From positions 90,626 to 154,625 of the forward strand of contig JAUNGQ010000002.1 of assembly GCA_030524285.1 (NCBI GenBank): a DNA stretch of 64,000 nt. Direction: 5' to 3'. Origin of the DNA: Eubacteriales bacterium. Lineage in GTDB: Bacteria; Bacillota; Clostridia; Oscillospirales; Butyricicoccaceae. The position numbers and the translations under genes were made by a program. This document shows, piece after piece, positions 1 to 8,720 of this stretch. Below the pieces are notes generated by a model. That model searched no databases. It had not been told where the DNA came from and saw only the letters and a program-made list of their open reading frames with translations. Every line of letters begins with the position of its first letter. The stretch's first letter is position 1.

Positions 1-432
1 AAAGCAGCGTGCTGCGATGAATTTATCGGCAAGCTGGAGAAGGGTTACGATACTCCGGCCGGAGACGCCGGAAAGAGACTGTCCGGCGGAGAGAAACAGC
101 GTATTGCTATTGCACGCGCCATCCTGAAAAAAGCTCCTATCGTGATCTTGGACGAAGCAACAGCATTTACTGACCCAGAGAATGAGGATAAGATCCAGCA
201 GTCTATTATGGCGCTTACCAAAGGAAAGACCTTGCTGGTAATTGCACATCGTCTTTCTACGATCCAGAACGCCGATCAGATTGTCCTGCTGAAGCAGGGA
301 CATATTGAAGCGGTCGGCAAGCAGGGGGAACTTCTGAAATCCAGTCCTCTCTATGCGGATATGTGGAAAGCGCATATTGGAGCAAAAGCCTGGGCAGTTT
401 CCGATGAAAGTGAGGTGGCCCTTCATGTTTAG
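1..432 (+). CDS. ABC exporter subunit, C-terminal part (ATPase domain), 5' truncated by window edge
   Basis: The frame is open from base 1, so only the last 143 residues are visible. They hold the second half of an ABC ATPase: the signature LSGGEKQRIAIARA, the Walker B stretch PIVILDEATA and the H-loop in IAHRLS. In this family the protein is a half-transporter with an N-terminal six-helix membrane domain, which lies outside the window. The next gene starts 8 bases before this stop codon and codes for a second half-transporter, so the two probably form a heterodimeric exporter. The substrate cannot be read from the sequence; multidrug or peptide export is typical. Confidence 0.93.
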   Translation, partial: KAACCDEFIGKLEKGYDTPAGDAGKRLSGGEKQRIAIARAILKKAPIVILDEATAFTDPENEDKIQQSIMALTKGKTLLVIAHRLSTIQNADQIVLLKQGHIEAVGKQGELLKSSPLYADMWKAHIGAKAWAVSDESEVALHV

Positions 433-2173
433 AACAACGAAACGAATTATTGACTGGTGCGGCCCCTACAAAAAGCGTTTGTACCTTGGATTTGTATGCG
501 CCTTTTTTGCTACATGGTTTGGCGCGGCCCCGACAATGGTAGCCGCCTATACTCTGGGCGAGGTCATTGAAAGTGTAAAAAGCGGAACAGCATTTCATAC
601 CTCTCTTATCTGGATGTCCTTTGCTGCCATCGCGGTACTTGTTTTTCTGCGGTTTCTGTTCTCTTACTGGCGGGCAAAATTGCAGGAAAGCATTGGCTAT
701 GAGCTGGTGGCAGAACAGCGAATTAAAATCGGTGATATTCTGAAACGGGTATCTCTTGGATATTTCCAGAAAAACAGCGCCGGTGACATCCTGAGTACCG
801 TTACGACAGAGCTTTCCACGCTGGAACTTCAGGGCATGAGAATGATTAACGAAGTGGTCAACGGCTATATCAATGTGATCGCTATTGTCCTTTGCCTTGC
901 GGTTTTCAGTATTCCGGCAGCTCTCATAGCGATTGCGGGCGTATTTGTTTCTTTCCTTTTCCTGCATGGAGTTTCCGTACAGAGCGAGAAAAACGCACCT
1001 GTCAGTGAGAAGGCTGTGGAGGATTTGTCGGGAGCCGCCATTGAATATGTCCGTGGACTTTCTATTGTGAAATCCTTTGGACAGGAGGGCGCTTCGGTAG
1101 CCAGTATGAAAAATGCCTGCAAGGAAAGCAAGGACATCAATATCAAGATTGAGAAGGGATTTACTCCTTTTAACTGCCTGCACCTGTTTGCATTAAAACT
1201 GGCTTCCGTAGGTCTGGTAATGATTACGGCATGGATGACCGTGGGCGGTCAAATGTCGCTCCCGGTTATGCTGATGTTCTGTATGTTTTCCTTTACGATT
1301 TTCGGCAGCGTGGAGACGATCAATGATTCCGCCCATATCCTCGGAGTCATTGATTCCGCAATGAATAAGTTGGAGAAGGTCGAACAGGTGGAGTACATAG
1401 ATCAGGATGGGTCTGACATTACGCCTGACGGATATGGCATTGAGTTTCAGAATGTATCTTTTGGATATGACAGCCGGGAGATTCTGCATGATGTGACATT
1501 CCAGATTCCGCAGAATACCACAACCGCTATCGTAGGCCCCTCTGGAAGCGGTAAATCCACACTCTGCAATCTGATTGCGCGCTTTTATGATGTGAACAGC
1601 GGCGTCATTCGGATTGGCGGCAGGGATGTAAAAGACTATACCTGTGATTCGCTGCTTCGGAATATCAGCATGGTATTCCAGAATGTCTATTTGTTCCATG
1701 ACACGATCCGAAACAATATACGCTTTGGCAGCCCCCAGGCAACGGATGAACAGATCGTAGAGGCTGCAAAAAAGGCCCGCTGCCATGACTTCATTATGGC
1801 GTTGCCGGATGGCTACGATACGATGGTTGGCGAAGGCGGTTCCTCTCTGTCGGGCGGAGAAAAGCAGCGCATTTCTATCGCCCGCGCAATCCTGAAAGAT
1901 GCGCCTATCGTTATTTTGGACGAAGCGACAGCAAGCATTGACCCGGAGAATGAGCATCTGATCCAGGAGGCAATCAGCGCTCTTACTCACGGCAAGACGA
2001 TCATTACGATTGCTCACCGGCTTGCCACCATTCAGAACGCCGATAAAATTCTTGTGGTGGATGGCGGAGGTATTGCCCAGCAGGGAACCCATGAGGAACT
2101 TATAAAGCAGGACGGCGTATATAAGCGATTTATTGAAATCAGAGAAAAGGCTGAGGGCTGGAGCATCGGCTGA
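425..2173 (+). CDS. ABC transporter half-exporter, membrane + ATPase
   Basis: 582 residues, normal length for an ABC half-exporter. The ATG at 425 follows a GAGGTGG ribosome site and overlaps the previous gene by 8 bases. An N-terminal membrane domain of about 320 residues (hydrophobic runs near 20-40, 55-80, 140-185, 260-300) is followed by an ATPase domain with Walker A GPSGSGKST, signature LSGGEKQR, Walker B IVILDEAT and H-loop IAHRL. The partner is the truncated gene upstream; together they should form a heterodimeric exporter in the cytoplasmic membrane. A MATE pump follows after 13 bases, so this is an efflux operon. The substrate is unknown. Confidence 0.95.
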   Translation: MFRTTKRIIDWCGPYKKRLYLGFVCAFFATWFGAAPTMVAAYTLGEVIESVKSGTAFHTSLIWMSFAAIAVLVFLRFLFSYWRAKLQESIGYELVAEQRIKIGDILKRVSLGYFQKNSAGDILSTVTTELSTLELQGMRMINEVVNGYINVIAIVLCLAVFSIPAALIAIAGVFVSFLFLHGVSVQSEKNAPVSEKAVEDLSGAAIEYVRGLSIVKSFGQEGASVASMKNACKESKDINIKIEKGFTPFNCLHLFALKLASVGLVMITAWMTVGGQMSLPVMLMFCMFSFTIFGSVETINDSAHILGVIDSAMNKLEKVEQVEYIDQDGSDITPDGYGIEFQNVSFGYDSREILHDVTFQIPQNTTTAIVGPSGSGKSTLCNLIARFYDVNSGVIRIGGRDVKDYTCDSLLRNISMVFQNVYLFHDTIRNNIRFGSPQATDEQIVEAAKKARCHDFIMALPDGYDTMVGEGGSSLSGGEKQRISIARAILKDAPIVILDEATASIDPENEHLIQEAISALTHGKTIITIAHRLATIQNADKILVVDGGGIAQQGTHEELIKQDGVYKRFIEIREKAEGWSIG

Positions 2174-2186
2174 CAGGAGGAAGATT

Positions 2187-3560
2187 ATGAGTAAGAAAGC
2201 AGATACAAGAACGATGCTGCTGACGGCATCCCCGTTGCAGCTCATTATTTCACTTAGTTTGCCTGCCATCATCGGTATGGTGGTGGTTGGGCTGTATAAC
2301 CTGATGGACCGGGTTTTTGTCGGCCAGCTTATTAACGAGGTGGCGATGGCTGCGGTTTCCGTATCCTATCCGTTCACGCTGATTAACACCGGCGTATCTA
2401 CGCTGATCGGCGTTGGCTCCGCTTCGGTTTTGTCCCGCGCAGTCGGCAAAAAAGACCAGGACACCATTGACAAAATCATGGGCAACCTGATCGCATTGAA
2501 TCTCCTTTTTGGTATCATCATCACTGTGGTTGGTATGATTTTTACACGCCAGCTACTGACTCTGAGTGGTTCTGAGGGCGAGATTTTGAATCTGGCTACC
2601 CGATACCTGCGGATTATCTTCGCCGGAAGTCTGTTCGTCAATTTCGCGCAGTCCTCCAATATGATTATGCGGGGCGAGGGCCTTCTGAAGCAGGCGATGA
2701 TATTCAGCGCAGGTTCTGCGATTTTGAACATTATCCTGGACCCGATCCTGATTTCTGTTCTGAATCCCTATGGAATGGGGATTGACGGTGCCGCCTATGC
2801 GACCATTATTTCGCAGATCCTCTATGCTGCAGCTATGATGTGGCACTTTGCGGCTAAGAGCAAGAATGTACGGATTCACGGTGTTCGGATTGAAAAGAGT
2901 CTGGTTTCCGAAATCTTTGGCGTTGGATTCTCTGCCATGCTCATGCAGGTAATGACCCTGGTACAGCAGACGGTTCTCTACCGAGTGGCGCATAACTACG
3001 GCGGCGATGAGTGGCAGATCATTTTGGGCGCGGCTTTAAGTATCCAGTCCTTTGCCTTTATTCCTCTTTGGGGAATGAGTCAGGGCTTCCAGCCTGCGGT
3101 TGGTACGAACTTTGGCGCGAAACAGTATGACCGGGTAAAACGGGTAACAAAGGGCTTCGTTCTTGGCGCTACGGTTCTGACATTGATTTTCTATATCCCG
3201 ATTGAGCTTGCGCCCCGGACGATCCTTTCGTGGTTTATCAAGGATGCAAGCCTTGTGAACCAGGGTGTTTCTGATCTGCGGATTTTGTTCAGTACCTATG
3301 TCCTGCTCGGTTTCCTGATTATGAGCATCACGCTGATGCAGTCTTTGGGAAAGGCATCAAAGGCCAGCGTTCTGGTAATGCTGCGTCAGATCGTACTGTT
3401 CATTCCGCTGGCGTTTATCGTGCCTATGATTGGCGGCCTGGGCGTGACCGGCGTATTCCTGGCTCCGGCGCTGACTGACCTGATTGTAGTGATTTTGGCC
3501 GTTTTCATGGTGGCCTCTATATTCAGAAACATGACGGAGTTGGCAGCACAAGAGAAGTAA
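2187..3560 (+). CDS. MATE family efflux transporter
   Basis: 457 residues, about twelve hydrophobic segments, the usual MATE size. The start at 2187 sits behind ACAGGAGG with good spacing; an upstream in-frame extension runs through the end of the ABC gene and is not needed. Recognisable family features are the N-terminal PLQLIISLSLPAIIGM segment and the LYNLMDRVFVGQ motif, repeated in diverged form in the second half. The family exports cationic drugs or metabolites using a sodium or proton gradient. It is in the same operon as the two ABC subunits, and a GC hairpin follows at 3570-3604. Confidence 0.93.
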   Translation: MSKKADTRTMLLTASPLQLIISLSLPAIIGMVVVGLYNLMDRVFVGQLINEVAMAAVSVSYPFTLINTGVSTLIGVGSASVLSRAVGKKDQDTIDKIMGNLIALNLLFGIIITVVGMIFTRQLLTLSGSEGEILNLATRYLRIIFAGSLFVNFAQSSNMIMRGEGLLKQAMIFSAGSAILNIILDPILISVLNPYGMGIDGAAYATIISQILYAAAMMWHFAAKSKNVRIHGVRIEKSLVSEIFGVGFSAMLMQVMTLVQQTVLYRVAHNYGGDEWQIILGAALSIQSFAFIPLWGMSQGFQPAVGTNFGAKQYDRVKRVTKGFVLGATVLTLIFYIPIELAPRTILSWFIKDASLVNQGVSDLRILFSTYVLLGFLIMSITLMQSLGKASKASVLVMLRQIVLFIPLAFIVPMIGGLGVTGVFLAPALTDLIVVILAVFMVASIFRNMTELAAQEK

Positions 3561-3569
3561 TGCAGATAG

Positions 3570-3604
3570 GAGCGGCGTAATGCGAGTGTAAGTATGCGCC
3601 GCTC
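3570..3604 (+). terminator. Probable terminator of the efflux operon
   Basis: Eight-base stem GAGCGGCG (3570-3577) with CGCCGCTC (3597-3604), starting 10 bases after the MATE stop. The loop is 19 bases and the T tract is poor (TTAG), so termination may be weak. Confidence 0.5.
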
Positions 3605-3644
3605 TTAGTATCAATAAATGCGTTGTTTTCTCTGGTATTAGGGG

Positions 3645-4232
3645 ATGATAGATATTTTTACACCGTTTATAGACATCATATTGGCAGAAATGGAAAAGCA
3701 GCAAATAGGGGGTGAAATTACGAATTACGATCAGGCGATGGTATTTCCGATTGTATCAGGAATTGAGATTTTGTATTTCAATAAGGACTGTCCGGCACAG
3801 GAGCAAAAGGTCTGTTCTCAGTTAAAGGATATTCCGTCAACGATTGTTATACAGAAGTGTTCCATGAGTAATTTTTGTATCATATATCAGGTAGGGAAGC
3901 ACTTACCTACAGCTTTTATTCGCTATGGTGTTGACATTGTGATTTTAGTAAATCCGCAGCAGCTTTGTGAAGAAGATATGCAGGCATTTCCTGAGATTTG
4001 GGAGTATATTCAGGGCCTGGCAGATTTGCTGCAGATAGACAGCCAGTTCTGTGTCATTAAGATAGCATCGCAATTAAAAGAAATCTTTGATGAACTGCAG
4101 CAGATACCGCTTCCACCAACCATGTTCCGGTTTTATATGCTGCTAAAGGTAATAGAACTGTTTTTACAGTTCAAGATTATGAATCTATATAGTATACAAG
4201 TACATTTTTACCCTTACAAAGAATTTTCATAG
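3645..4232 (+). pseudogene. AraC-type regulator N-terminal region, HTH domain lost (putative)
   Basis: A 195-residue open frame that resembles the N-terminal sensing half of AraC-type regulators found next to clostridial exporters, including the helix LPPTMFRFYMLLKVIELFL that normally leads into the DNA-binding domain. The two HTH motifs of AraC proteins are absent: after about residue 170 the protein ends in unrelated sequence. The start is uncertain: the ATG at 3645 lies directly on the purine run, with no proper spacing, and an in-frame stop lies two codons upstream. I read it as a truncated regulator of the efflux operon. It could instead be an intact unknown protein. Confidence 0.45.
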
Positions 4233-4440
4233 TAGAAGAGAAGTTCTGATCCGCGAACTCGACTTATGGATCGGGGATGACGAGGGAAGAAAGCTTCTAA
4301 AAACTGAAGGAGGCGCATAAGAATCAGGTAATCTGAAGGCACATCTCCTTATAAACTTGTCTGAAGAAGGCCGAAATAACGTAGTCCAAAACAAATGAAT
4401 AATCATATGATTCGGCAGCCTGTTCAAATAGCACAACGAC
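4233..4440 (+). other. Gene scrap and intergenic DNA after the truncated regulator
   Basis: A frame without a start codon runs to a stop near 4320 and reads as a charged C-terminus (REVLIRELDLWIGDDEGRKLL). After that stop the same frame continues to another stop near 4398 (NLKAHLLINLSEEGRNN). This looks like the decayed end of one or two genes placed behind the truncated regulator, as expected at an insertion or deletion junction. I cannot name the source genes. Confidence 0.3.
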
Positions 4441-4485
4441 AAAACACCGATGCTCAGCATAGATGAAGCTGGGTATCGGTGTTTT
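4441..4485. terminator. Bidirectional terminator
   Basis: Long stem AAAACACCGATGCTCAGC (4441-4458) with GCTGGGTATCGGTGTTTT (4468-4485), paired throughout apart from wobble positions, with A and T tracts on the outer flanks. On the minus strand it lies just after the XRE gene and serves as its terminator. Confidence 0.8.
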
Positions 4486-4494
4486 CTTCGGGGA

Positions 4495-5097
4495 TTATAG
4501 TTTTTGATCAAAGGCCAGCCACTTGGCCCCATAGGTATCCAGGTAAAACCGGTTCCCATACTCATTCTCGGCCCAGCGGGATTTGATCCTGTAATAGCCA
4601 CGCAGCTCCTCTCTTAAATGAGTATCACAGGAGATAGGTTCCAGCCAGATCTCACGCTGCTCATGTAATTCCAGTCTGGAGAGCGGCTGCCCCTGCGGCA
4701 GGGCCGAATCTGCAAACTGAGGCGGGATCGTAAATAACTCATCTGTATCCGAAAAGCCTATCATACTGCCATCCGGACAGATCAGCTTTTGGCCCATTGC
4801 ATTTACCAGCATCCAGCCATGCGTTGGGGACCAGACCGGCCTGCCGTGTAAGATCGGAAGCTGCTGCAGCGAAACTGGTCTGGTCGGATTCATCTGAGTC
4901 TGGTCTGTGCGTCCTAAGAGGAAGTCCGTCGTGACTCCATAAAGATCCGCCATGTTCTCCAGATTGTCCAGACCGGGAGATTTCCGTTCCCCCTCCCAGG
5001 CGTTGAGGGTAGGCTGGGAGACGCCGAGACGATCTGCAGCTTCCATTGTTTTTAATTTATTGATTTGCCGTGCGAGTTTGAATTGTCGTCTTGGCAT
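4495..5097 (-). CDS. XRE-family regulator with C-terminal extension
   Basis: 200 residues. Residues about 5-65 are a lambda-repressor-like HTH (MEAADRLGVSQPTLNAWEGERKSPGLDNLENMA, split here over the turn). The rest, about 120 residues, is a polar domain of unknown role with PVWSPTHGWMLVNA and GYYRIKSRWAENEYG. The ATG lies behind GGCGGTGAGC, 12 bases after the stop of the AlbA_2 protein, so it is the last gene of a three-gene minus-strand operon. The C-terminal part may sense a ligand or protein; I cannot say which. Confidence 0.8.
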   Translation of the reverse strand: MPRRQFKLARQINKLKTMEAADRLGVSQPTLNAWEGERKSPGLDNLENMADLYGVTTDFLLGRTDQTQMNPTRPVSLQQLPILHGRPVWSPTHGWMLVNAMGQKLICPDGSMIGFSDTDELFTIPPQFADSALPQGQPLSRLELHEQREIWLEPISCDTHLREELRGYYRIKSRWAENEYGNRFYLDTYGAKWLAFDQKL

Positions 5098-5109
5098 CTG
5101 CTCACCGCC

Positions 5110-6459
5110 TTATTGTTCATCGTTTATTTGCCAGTGCCCATTTTTGGTTGCACCTACTCTTGTAATTACGCCTTTTTCTTTTAAAGATTTAATACGGGCG
5201 GCAATAGTCTTTCTGCTCACAGAAAGCTTGTCAGCGATATCGGACATGGAATATCCGGGATCTTCAAGGATAATATTAAGGACTTCCTGTTCTTTTGCAG
5301 TCACCTTTGCAGTCACCCTTTCAGTAACCGTAGAGGTAAAGGTACGGACAATTCTGTCTTCCGGCCCTGTAAATTTAATCATAATATCGCCAGGGTGGAT
5401 CGTGTATTCTGGCAGGGGAACACCATCTTCCGAACAAGCCTGACAAATCTTTTCGACACCGCGCCCCCAGCTCTCAATAAAGCCGGCGAGATAATAGACA
5501 TTCGCAATGCTGGGATTATATGGTTTGGAAGCATGCTTCTGCATTAAATTCTCTGCTGTCCAGTTTTCTGGCAGTCTTCCGCAGTTTGCAATGTATAATT
5601 TGTCTTCATAAACGCTGATCTGGATTGGAGTGCAGGATTCATACTGCTTGTGGCATAAGGCGTTCAAGAGGGCCTCTCTCAGGGCTGCATTTGGGACGAA
5701 GTAACGTTCAATTCTCTGCATACCCTCATAGGAGATTTTGGCCTTCATATATTTCAGGTGGATTACTTCCATGATTTTATCTATTTGCTCCAGAAGCGAT
5801 CCATGTATTTCATCCTGATATACCAGATCTGCATTTGTTTCAAAAAAACCGATTTTTGTATATGCACCCAACTGCCAGCGATCAGGATTCTTGCTGAACA
5901 AAAGCATAGCCGCATTTGTATAGTACCCTGCATTGGTCAGGCGAAGTTTCTCCATCAGGATATCTTTCGGCTCATCTAAAACGCTTTCGTCAAGCCGCTG
6001 CTTCTTAGCTGCCAGGGATTTGAAACGATTGACAAGCTCATCGTCGATATCGTTGATTGTAAAACCGGGCAGAGGCATATTATCCCAGGAGGCGCCGCGC
6101 TTGCGAAGAATAAAACTCTCCAGTTCGGGTCCAGAAAGCGTCTGCATAGTGCTGCCACTGCGATAATAATAGACACCTTTACAGGAAATAGCAACCGGAT
6201 ATGATGGTACAACAATCTCAATATAGTCTTTTCCGTCCTTTGACATAGCATTTACATCGACAACAATGCTCATGGCATTGCGGATTTTATTGGGAATATC
6301 CTCCATCAGCTTGCGGATGTTGTTCAGGCCGATGACATTTCCGTTATCGTCTATTCCGATATATAGTTTTCCACCCTGGGCATTGGCGAATCCGCAGATC
6401 CACTCCAGATAGTTGTCCTTCCATTTTGCTTTCCACTCTATATTTTGCTTTTCAGACAT
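5110..6459 (-). CDS. AlbA_2/Schlafen-type ATP-binding transcriptional regulator
   Basis: 449 residues from the ATG at 6459, which follows AGAGG; the longer open frame reads back through the previous gene. The N-terminus has the AlbA_2 signature (EWKAKWKDNYLEWICGFANA, then GGKLYIGIDDNG). Residues about 290-400 match the HATPase_c_4-like region of this family (ALREALLNALCHK, LPENW, ESWGRGVEKI). The last 60 residues form a winged HTH (YSMSDIADKLSVSRKTIAARI). These proteins are usually DNA-binding regulators on mobile elements. It overlaps the upstream small HTH gene by 8 bases, which implies coupled translation. Confidence 0.85.
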   Translation of the reverse strand: MSEKQNIEWKAKWKDNYLEWICGFANAQGGKLYIGIDDNGNVIGLNNIRKLMEDIPNKIRNAMSIVVDVNAMSKDGKDYIEIVVPSYPVAISCKGVYYYRSGSTMQTLSGPELESFILRKRGASWDNMPLPGFTINDIDDELVNRFKSLAAKKQRLDESVLDEPKDILMEKLRLTNAGYYTNAAMLLFSKNPDRWQLGAYTKIGFFETNADLVYQDEIHGSLLEQIDKIMEVIHLKYMKAKISYEGMQRIERYFVPNAALREALLNALCHKQYESCTPIQISVYEDKLYIANCGRLPENWTAENLMQKHASKPYNPSIANVYYLAGFIESWGRGVEKICQACSEDGVPLPEYTIHPGDIMIKFTGPEDRIVRTFTSTVTERVTAKVTAKEQEVLNIILEDPGYSMSDIADKLSVSRKTIAARIKSLKEKGVITRVGATKNGHWQINDEQ

Positions 6460-6652
6460 TTGTTTGTACCTCTTTAATATATTTACCGCTTTTAATCCGC
6501 GCATCAGCCGGTTTTTTTGCATCATCAGGAATAATCCAGTTAGCGCCAGCTTTCTGGGCGCCCTCAATCCGTCCCTCGCTACAGAGAACAGCAATGCGGC
6601 GAGCAGACAGGTTCCACTTTTTTCCCGCTTCAGTAGTGGAGAGATATTTCAT
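6452..6652 (-). CDS. Small HTH (MerR/excisionase-like) protein
   Basis: 66 residues from the ATG at 6652 behind AAAGGAG. The sequence TTEAGKKWNLSARRIAVLCSEG followed by AGANWIIPDDAKKP is the winged-helix pattern of MerR-like or excisionase-like proteins (helix, turn, recognition helix, then W-x-I-P wing). It leads the minus-strand operon and overlaps the start of the AlbA_2 gene. It may repress its own promoter, which lies 30-60 bases upstream and carries a dyad. Confidence 0.75.
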   Translation of the reverse strand: MKYLSTTEAGKKWNLSARRIAVLCSEGRIEGAQKAGANWIIPDDAKKPADARIKSGKYIKEVQTNV

Positions 6653-6683
6653 ATGGTTTTGGCTCCTTTCTGCACATACCATT

Positions 6684-6712
6684 ATTATATTCGGAAACCT
6701 GAATAATATCAA
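6684..6712 (-). promoter_or_regulatory. Promoter with dyad for the 6652-4495 operon
   Basis: On the minus strand TTGATA (6712-6707), a 17-base spacer and TATAAT (6689-6684). The spacer holds an imperfect palindrome TATTC-N8-GAATA overlapping the -10 box, a likely operator for one of the operon's own HTH proteins. Confidence 0.8.
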
Positions 6713-6829
6713 GAGAACCACAAAAGAAATTCATTTATGTAGCACTTGAAGATGAGAAGAGAAAATCGACTTAGATATAATGCCAATTATATTTAACTGG
6801 GAGAGCAGTGCGAGGGCAAAAGCAGCTTC

Positions 6830-6845
6830 GAGTTAAACATAATCA
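6830..6845 (+). repeat. 16-bp direct repeat, copy 1
   Basis: GAGTTAAACATAATCA, repeated exactly at 6866-6881, 36 bases apart, just upstream of the tyrosine recombinase promoter. Candidate binding or crossover site for the recombinase, or operator. Confidence 0.7.
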
Positions 6846-6865
6846 TAAGGCAGTTCCGGGAAAAT

Positions 6866-6881
6866 GAGTTAAACATAATCA
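6866..6881 (+). repeat. 16-bp direct repeat, copy 2
   Basis: Second exact copy of GAGTTAAACATAATCA, ending 7 bases before the -35 box of the recombinase promoter. Confidence 0.7.
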
Positions 6882-6888
6882 AATCCCG

Positions 6889-6917
6889 TTGTAATGGGCG
6901 CCTCCCAATCGTGTAAT
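6889..6917 (+). promoter_or_regulatory. Promoter of TTGTAA-N17-TGTAAT type (copy 1)
   Basis: TTGTAA (6889-6894), 17-base spacer ending AATCG, then TGTAAT (6912-6917). The 11 bases AATCGTGTAAT are identical in the promoters at 40511-40539 and 60498-60526. It drives the recombinase; the leader is very short, since the ribosome site starts 7 bases downstream of the -10 box. Confidence 0.7.
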
Positions 6918-6938
6918 GAGAATAAGGAGGCGATATTT

Positions 6939-7769
6939 GTGTTAGAAGATTTCAAAGAATACCTGCGCAGTATTGGAATGGCAGAGAATACAGTAAAGAC
7001 CTATTGCCGGGATATCGAGCTGTTCCTTTCCTGGTGCCGGGACAGCTTTGGTGAGGAACCAAGGCTTCTATACCGGGCCAATGTGCTGGAGTACATTTCA
7101 TATATGCGCAATGTGCGGCGCTATCATCCGCGGACCATCAATAACCACTTGTCTTCCCTGCGGAGTCTGAATGAGCATCTGACCGTAGCTGGCCGCCAGA
7201 CTGAGATGGTTGTACTGGACGGTGATTTTATGAAGATCCAGATTCAGTATGCCAGTCCCTGTACGGTGGAGAAAAAGGATGTGGAGGCATTCCGACAGCG
7301 GCTGTTGGAGGGCGGCAACAAACGGGACTATGCGATTGTCACGTTATATGCGTATTCCGGTATCCGGCGCAGTGAATGCGTGAATCTCAGGCTGGATCAT
7401 GTGGACTTAGTGGCGAAGGAGATCCGTATTGTCGGTAAAGGCGATAAGCATCGGATCGTCTATATCAACGATAAGATTGTCCACGCCATCCGGGAATACC
7501 TGAAGGTGCGTCACTCGGATAGTCCCTATCTGTTCGTCAGCCGCCAGAGTGGGAAAATGAATCCCTCGCGCATCAATCAGATTTTTAACCAGTATTCGGA
7601 TGTCATTACGCCTAAAACACTGAGGCATTACTTTTGCTCCAACGCCCTTGATGCTGGGTACTCCATTCATGAAGTGGCCAACCAGGCTGGACACAGCAAT
7701 GTCCAGACCACACTGATTTATAGTAACCCGACTGCGAGAGAGATGAAAGAGAAGGCGAATAAATTATGA
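6939..7769 (+). CDS. Tyrosine recombinase (XerC/D-like)
   Basis: 276 residues from a GTG at 6939 behind AAGGAGG (8-base spacing); the upstream ATG at 6894 lies inside the promoter. An N-terminal SAM-like core-binding domain (LEDFKEYLRSIGMAENTVKTY) is followed by the catalytic domain with all expected residues: Arg in YSGIRRSE (about 142), Lys in VGKGDKHR, His-x-x-Arg region at TLRHYF, His in AGHSN and the nucleophile Tyr in LIYSNP (about 261). The last codon overlaps the sortase start (ATGA). It could act on the two direct repeats upstream or on element ends elsewhere. Confidence 0.93.
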   Translation: MLEDFKEYLRSIGMAENTVKTYCRDIELFLSWCRDSFGEEPRLLYRANVLEYISYMRNVRRYHPRTINNHLSSLRSLNEHLTVAGRQTEMVVLDGDFMKIQIQYASPCTVEKKDVEAFRQRLLEGGNKRDYAIVTLYAYSGIRRSECVNLRLDHVDLVAKEIRIVGKGDKHRIVYINDKIVHAIREYLKVRHSDSPYLFVSRQSGKMNPSRINQIFNQYSDVITPKTLRHYFCSNALDAGYSIHEVANQAGHSNVQTTLIYSNPTAREMKEKANKL

Positions 7770-8539
7770 AAAAGAAGATTGTTTGCACCATACTGGTTTT
7801 GCTTTTTGGATGTGGGATCGCCTTCAGTGCGTATCAGATATATAAAATCTTTCATGAATACGAAGAGGGCCAGAGCGTCTATGAGGATTTAAGTGAGTAT
7901 GTGGAACTGCCGGATAAGCCAGATGCCCCTGATATTCCAACAGTAGGACAGCCTGAGTCTGGAGAAAGCGAGGAACTGATCACATGGCCCCAGATAGACT
8001 TTGAAGCATTGAGCCAAATCAACAGCGATATCGTAGGGTGGATCTATCTGGAGGGCAGTGAGATCAATTATCCCATTGCGCAGTCAGAGGATAACAGCTA
8101 TTACCTGAAGCACCTGTTTGACAAAAGCAGCAACAGCTCTGGCTGCATTTTCCTTGACTGCAGGAATGGGTCAGATTTTACAGACCGGCACAGTATTCTT
8201 TATGGGCACCACATGAAGAACGGGACCATGTTTTCCGAGCTGGATTCCTATAAGAGTCAGGAGTATTATGACGCACATCCGCAGATCCTCTTGCTGACGC
8301 CGGAGCAGAACTATGTGATTGAGATTTTTGCAGGTTATGTGGCCAGTGTGCAGGATGACGCATGGCAGACTGAGTTTGGGTCTGGGGCCGATTTTGAGGA
8401 TTGGTTGAACCGGGCCATAGAGCGGTCCTGTTTTACCAGTAACATGACTCCGGCAGCCACGGACCGGATCATCACGCTTTCCACCTGCAGCTATGAGTTT
8501 AATAATGCGCGGTTTGTGCTGCTGGGACGTATTTATTGA
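7766..8539 (+). CDS. Class B sortase
   Basis: 257 residues with an N-terminal membrane anchor (residues about 4-27). The sortase B fold is shown by DIVGWIYLEGSEINYPI, SIDFTDRH-like start of the active-site strand (FTDRHSILYGHHM, His 148/149), TLSTCSYEF (Cys 241) and the Arg of NARFVLLGR (249). It overlaps the recombinase by 4 bases, so the two are translated together. No sortase substrate (LPXTG or NPQTN protein) is visible in the window, so the anchored protein must lie elsewhere. Confidence 0.92.
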   Translation: MKKKIVCTILVLLFGCGIAFSAYQIYKIFHEYEEGQSVYEDLSEYVELPDKPDAPDIPTVGQPESGESEELITWPQIDFEALSQINSDIVGWIYLEGSEINYPIAQSEDNSYYLKHLFDKSSNSSGCIFLDCRNGSDFTDRHSILYGHHMKNGTMFSELDSYKSQEYYDAHPQILLLTPEQNYVIEIFAGYVASVQDDAWQTEFGSGADFEDWLNRAIERSCFTSNMTPAATDRIITLSTCSYEFNNARFVLLGRIY

Positions 8540-8625
8540 CTGTGATGACGGGGCCTTCCGCTTGACTTTGCTGATTATACAGTCCATCCCGTTCATTCTT
8601 AGCATAGCCGCAGCATCATTTCAGC

Positions 8626-8653
8626 TTGACCTTTATCATTTCTATTTTATAAT
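8626..8653 (+). promoter_or_regulatory. Promoter for the 8721 gene
   Basis: TTGACC (8626-8631), 16-base spacer, TATAAT (8648-8653), with the ribosome site AAAGGAGA about 50 bases downstream. Confidence 0.75.
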
Positions 8654-8720
8654 ATGAAGAGAGTGATTACAGAGCAGCAAGTAAATTACAAATAGAATGT
8701 TAAAGGAGATAGCGAACAAA

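Noticed and set aside
257-1183. Long minus-strand open frame opposite the ABC transporter gene
   Set aside because: It lies antisense to a well-supported gene, has no ribosome site and its protein is rich in Cys, His and Arg, as expected of a shadow frame.
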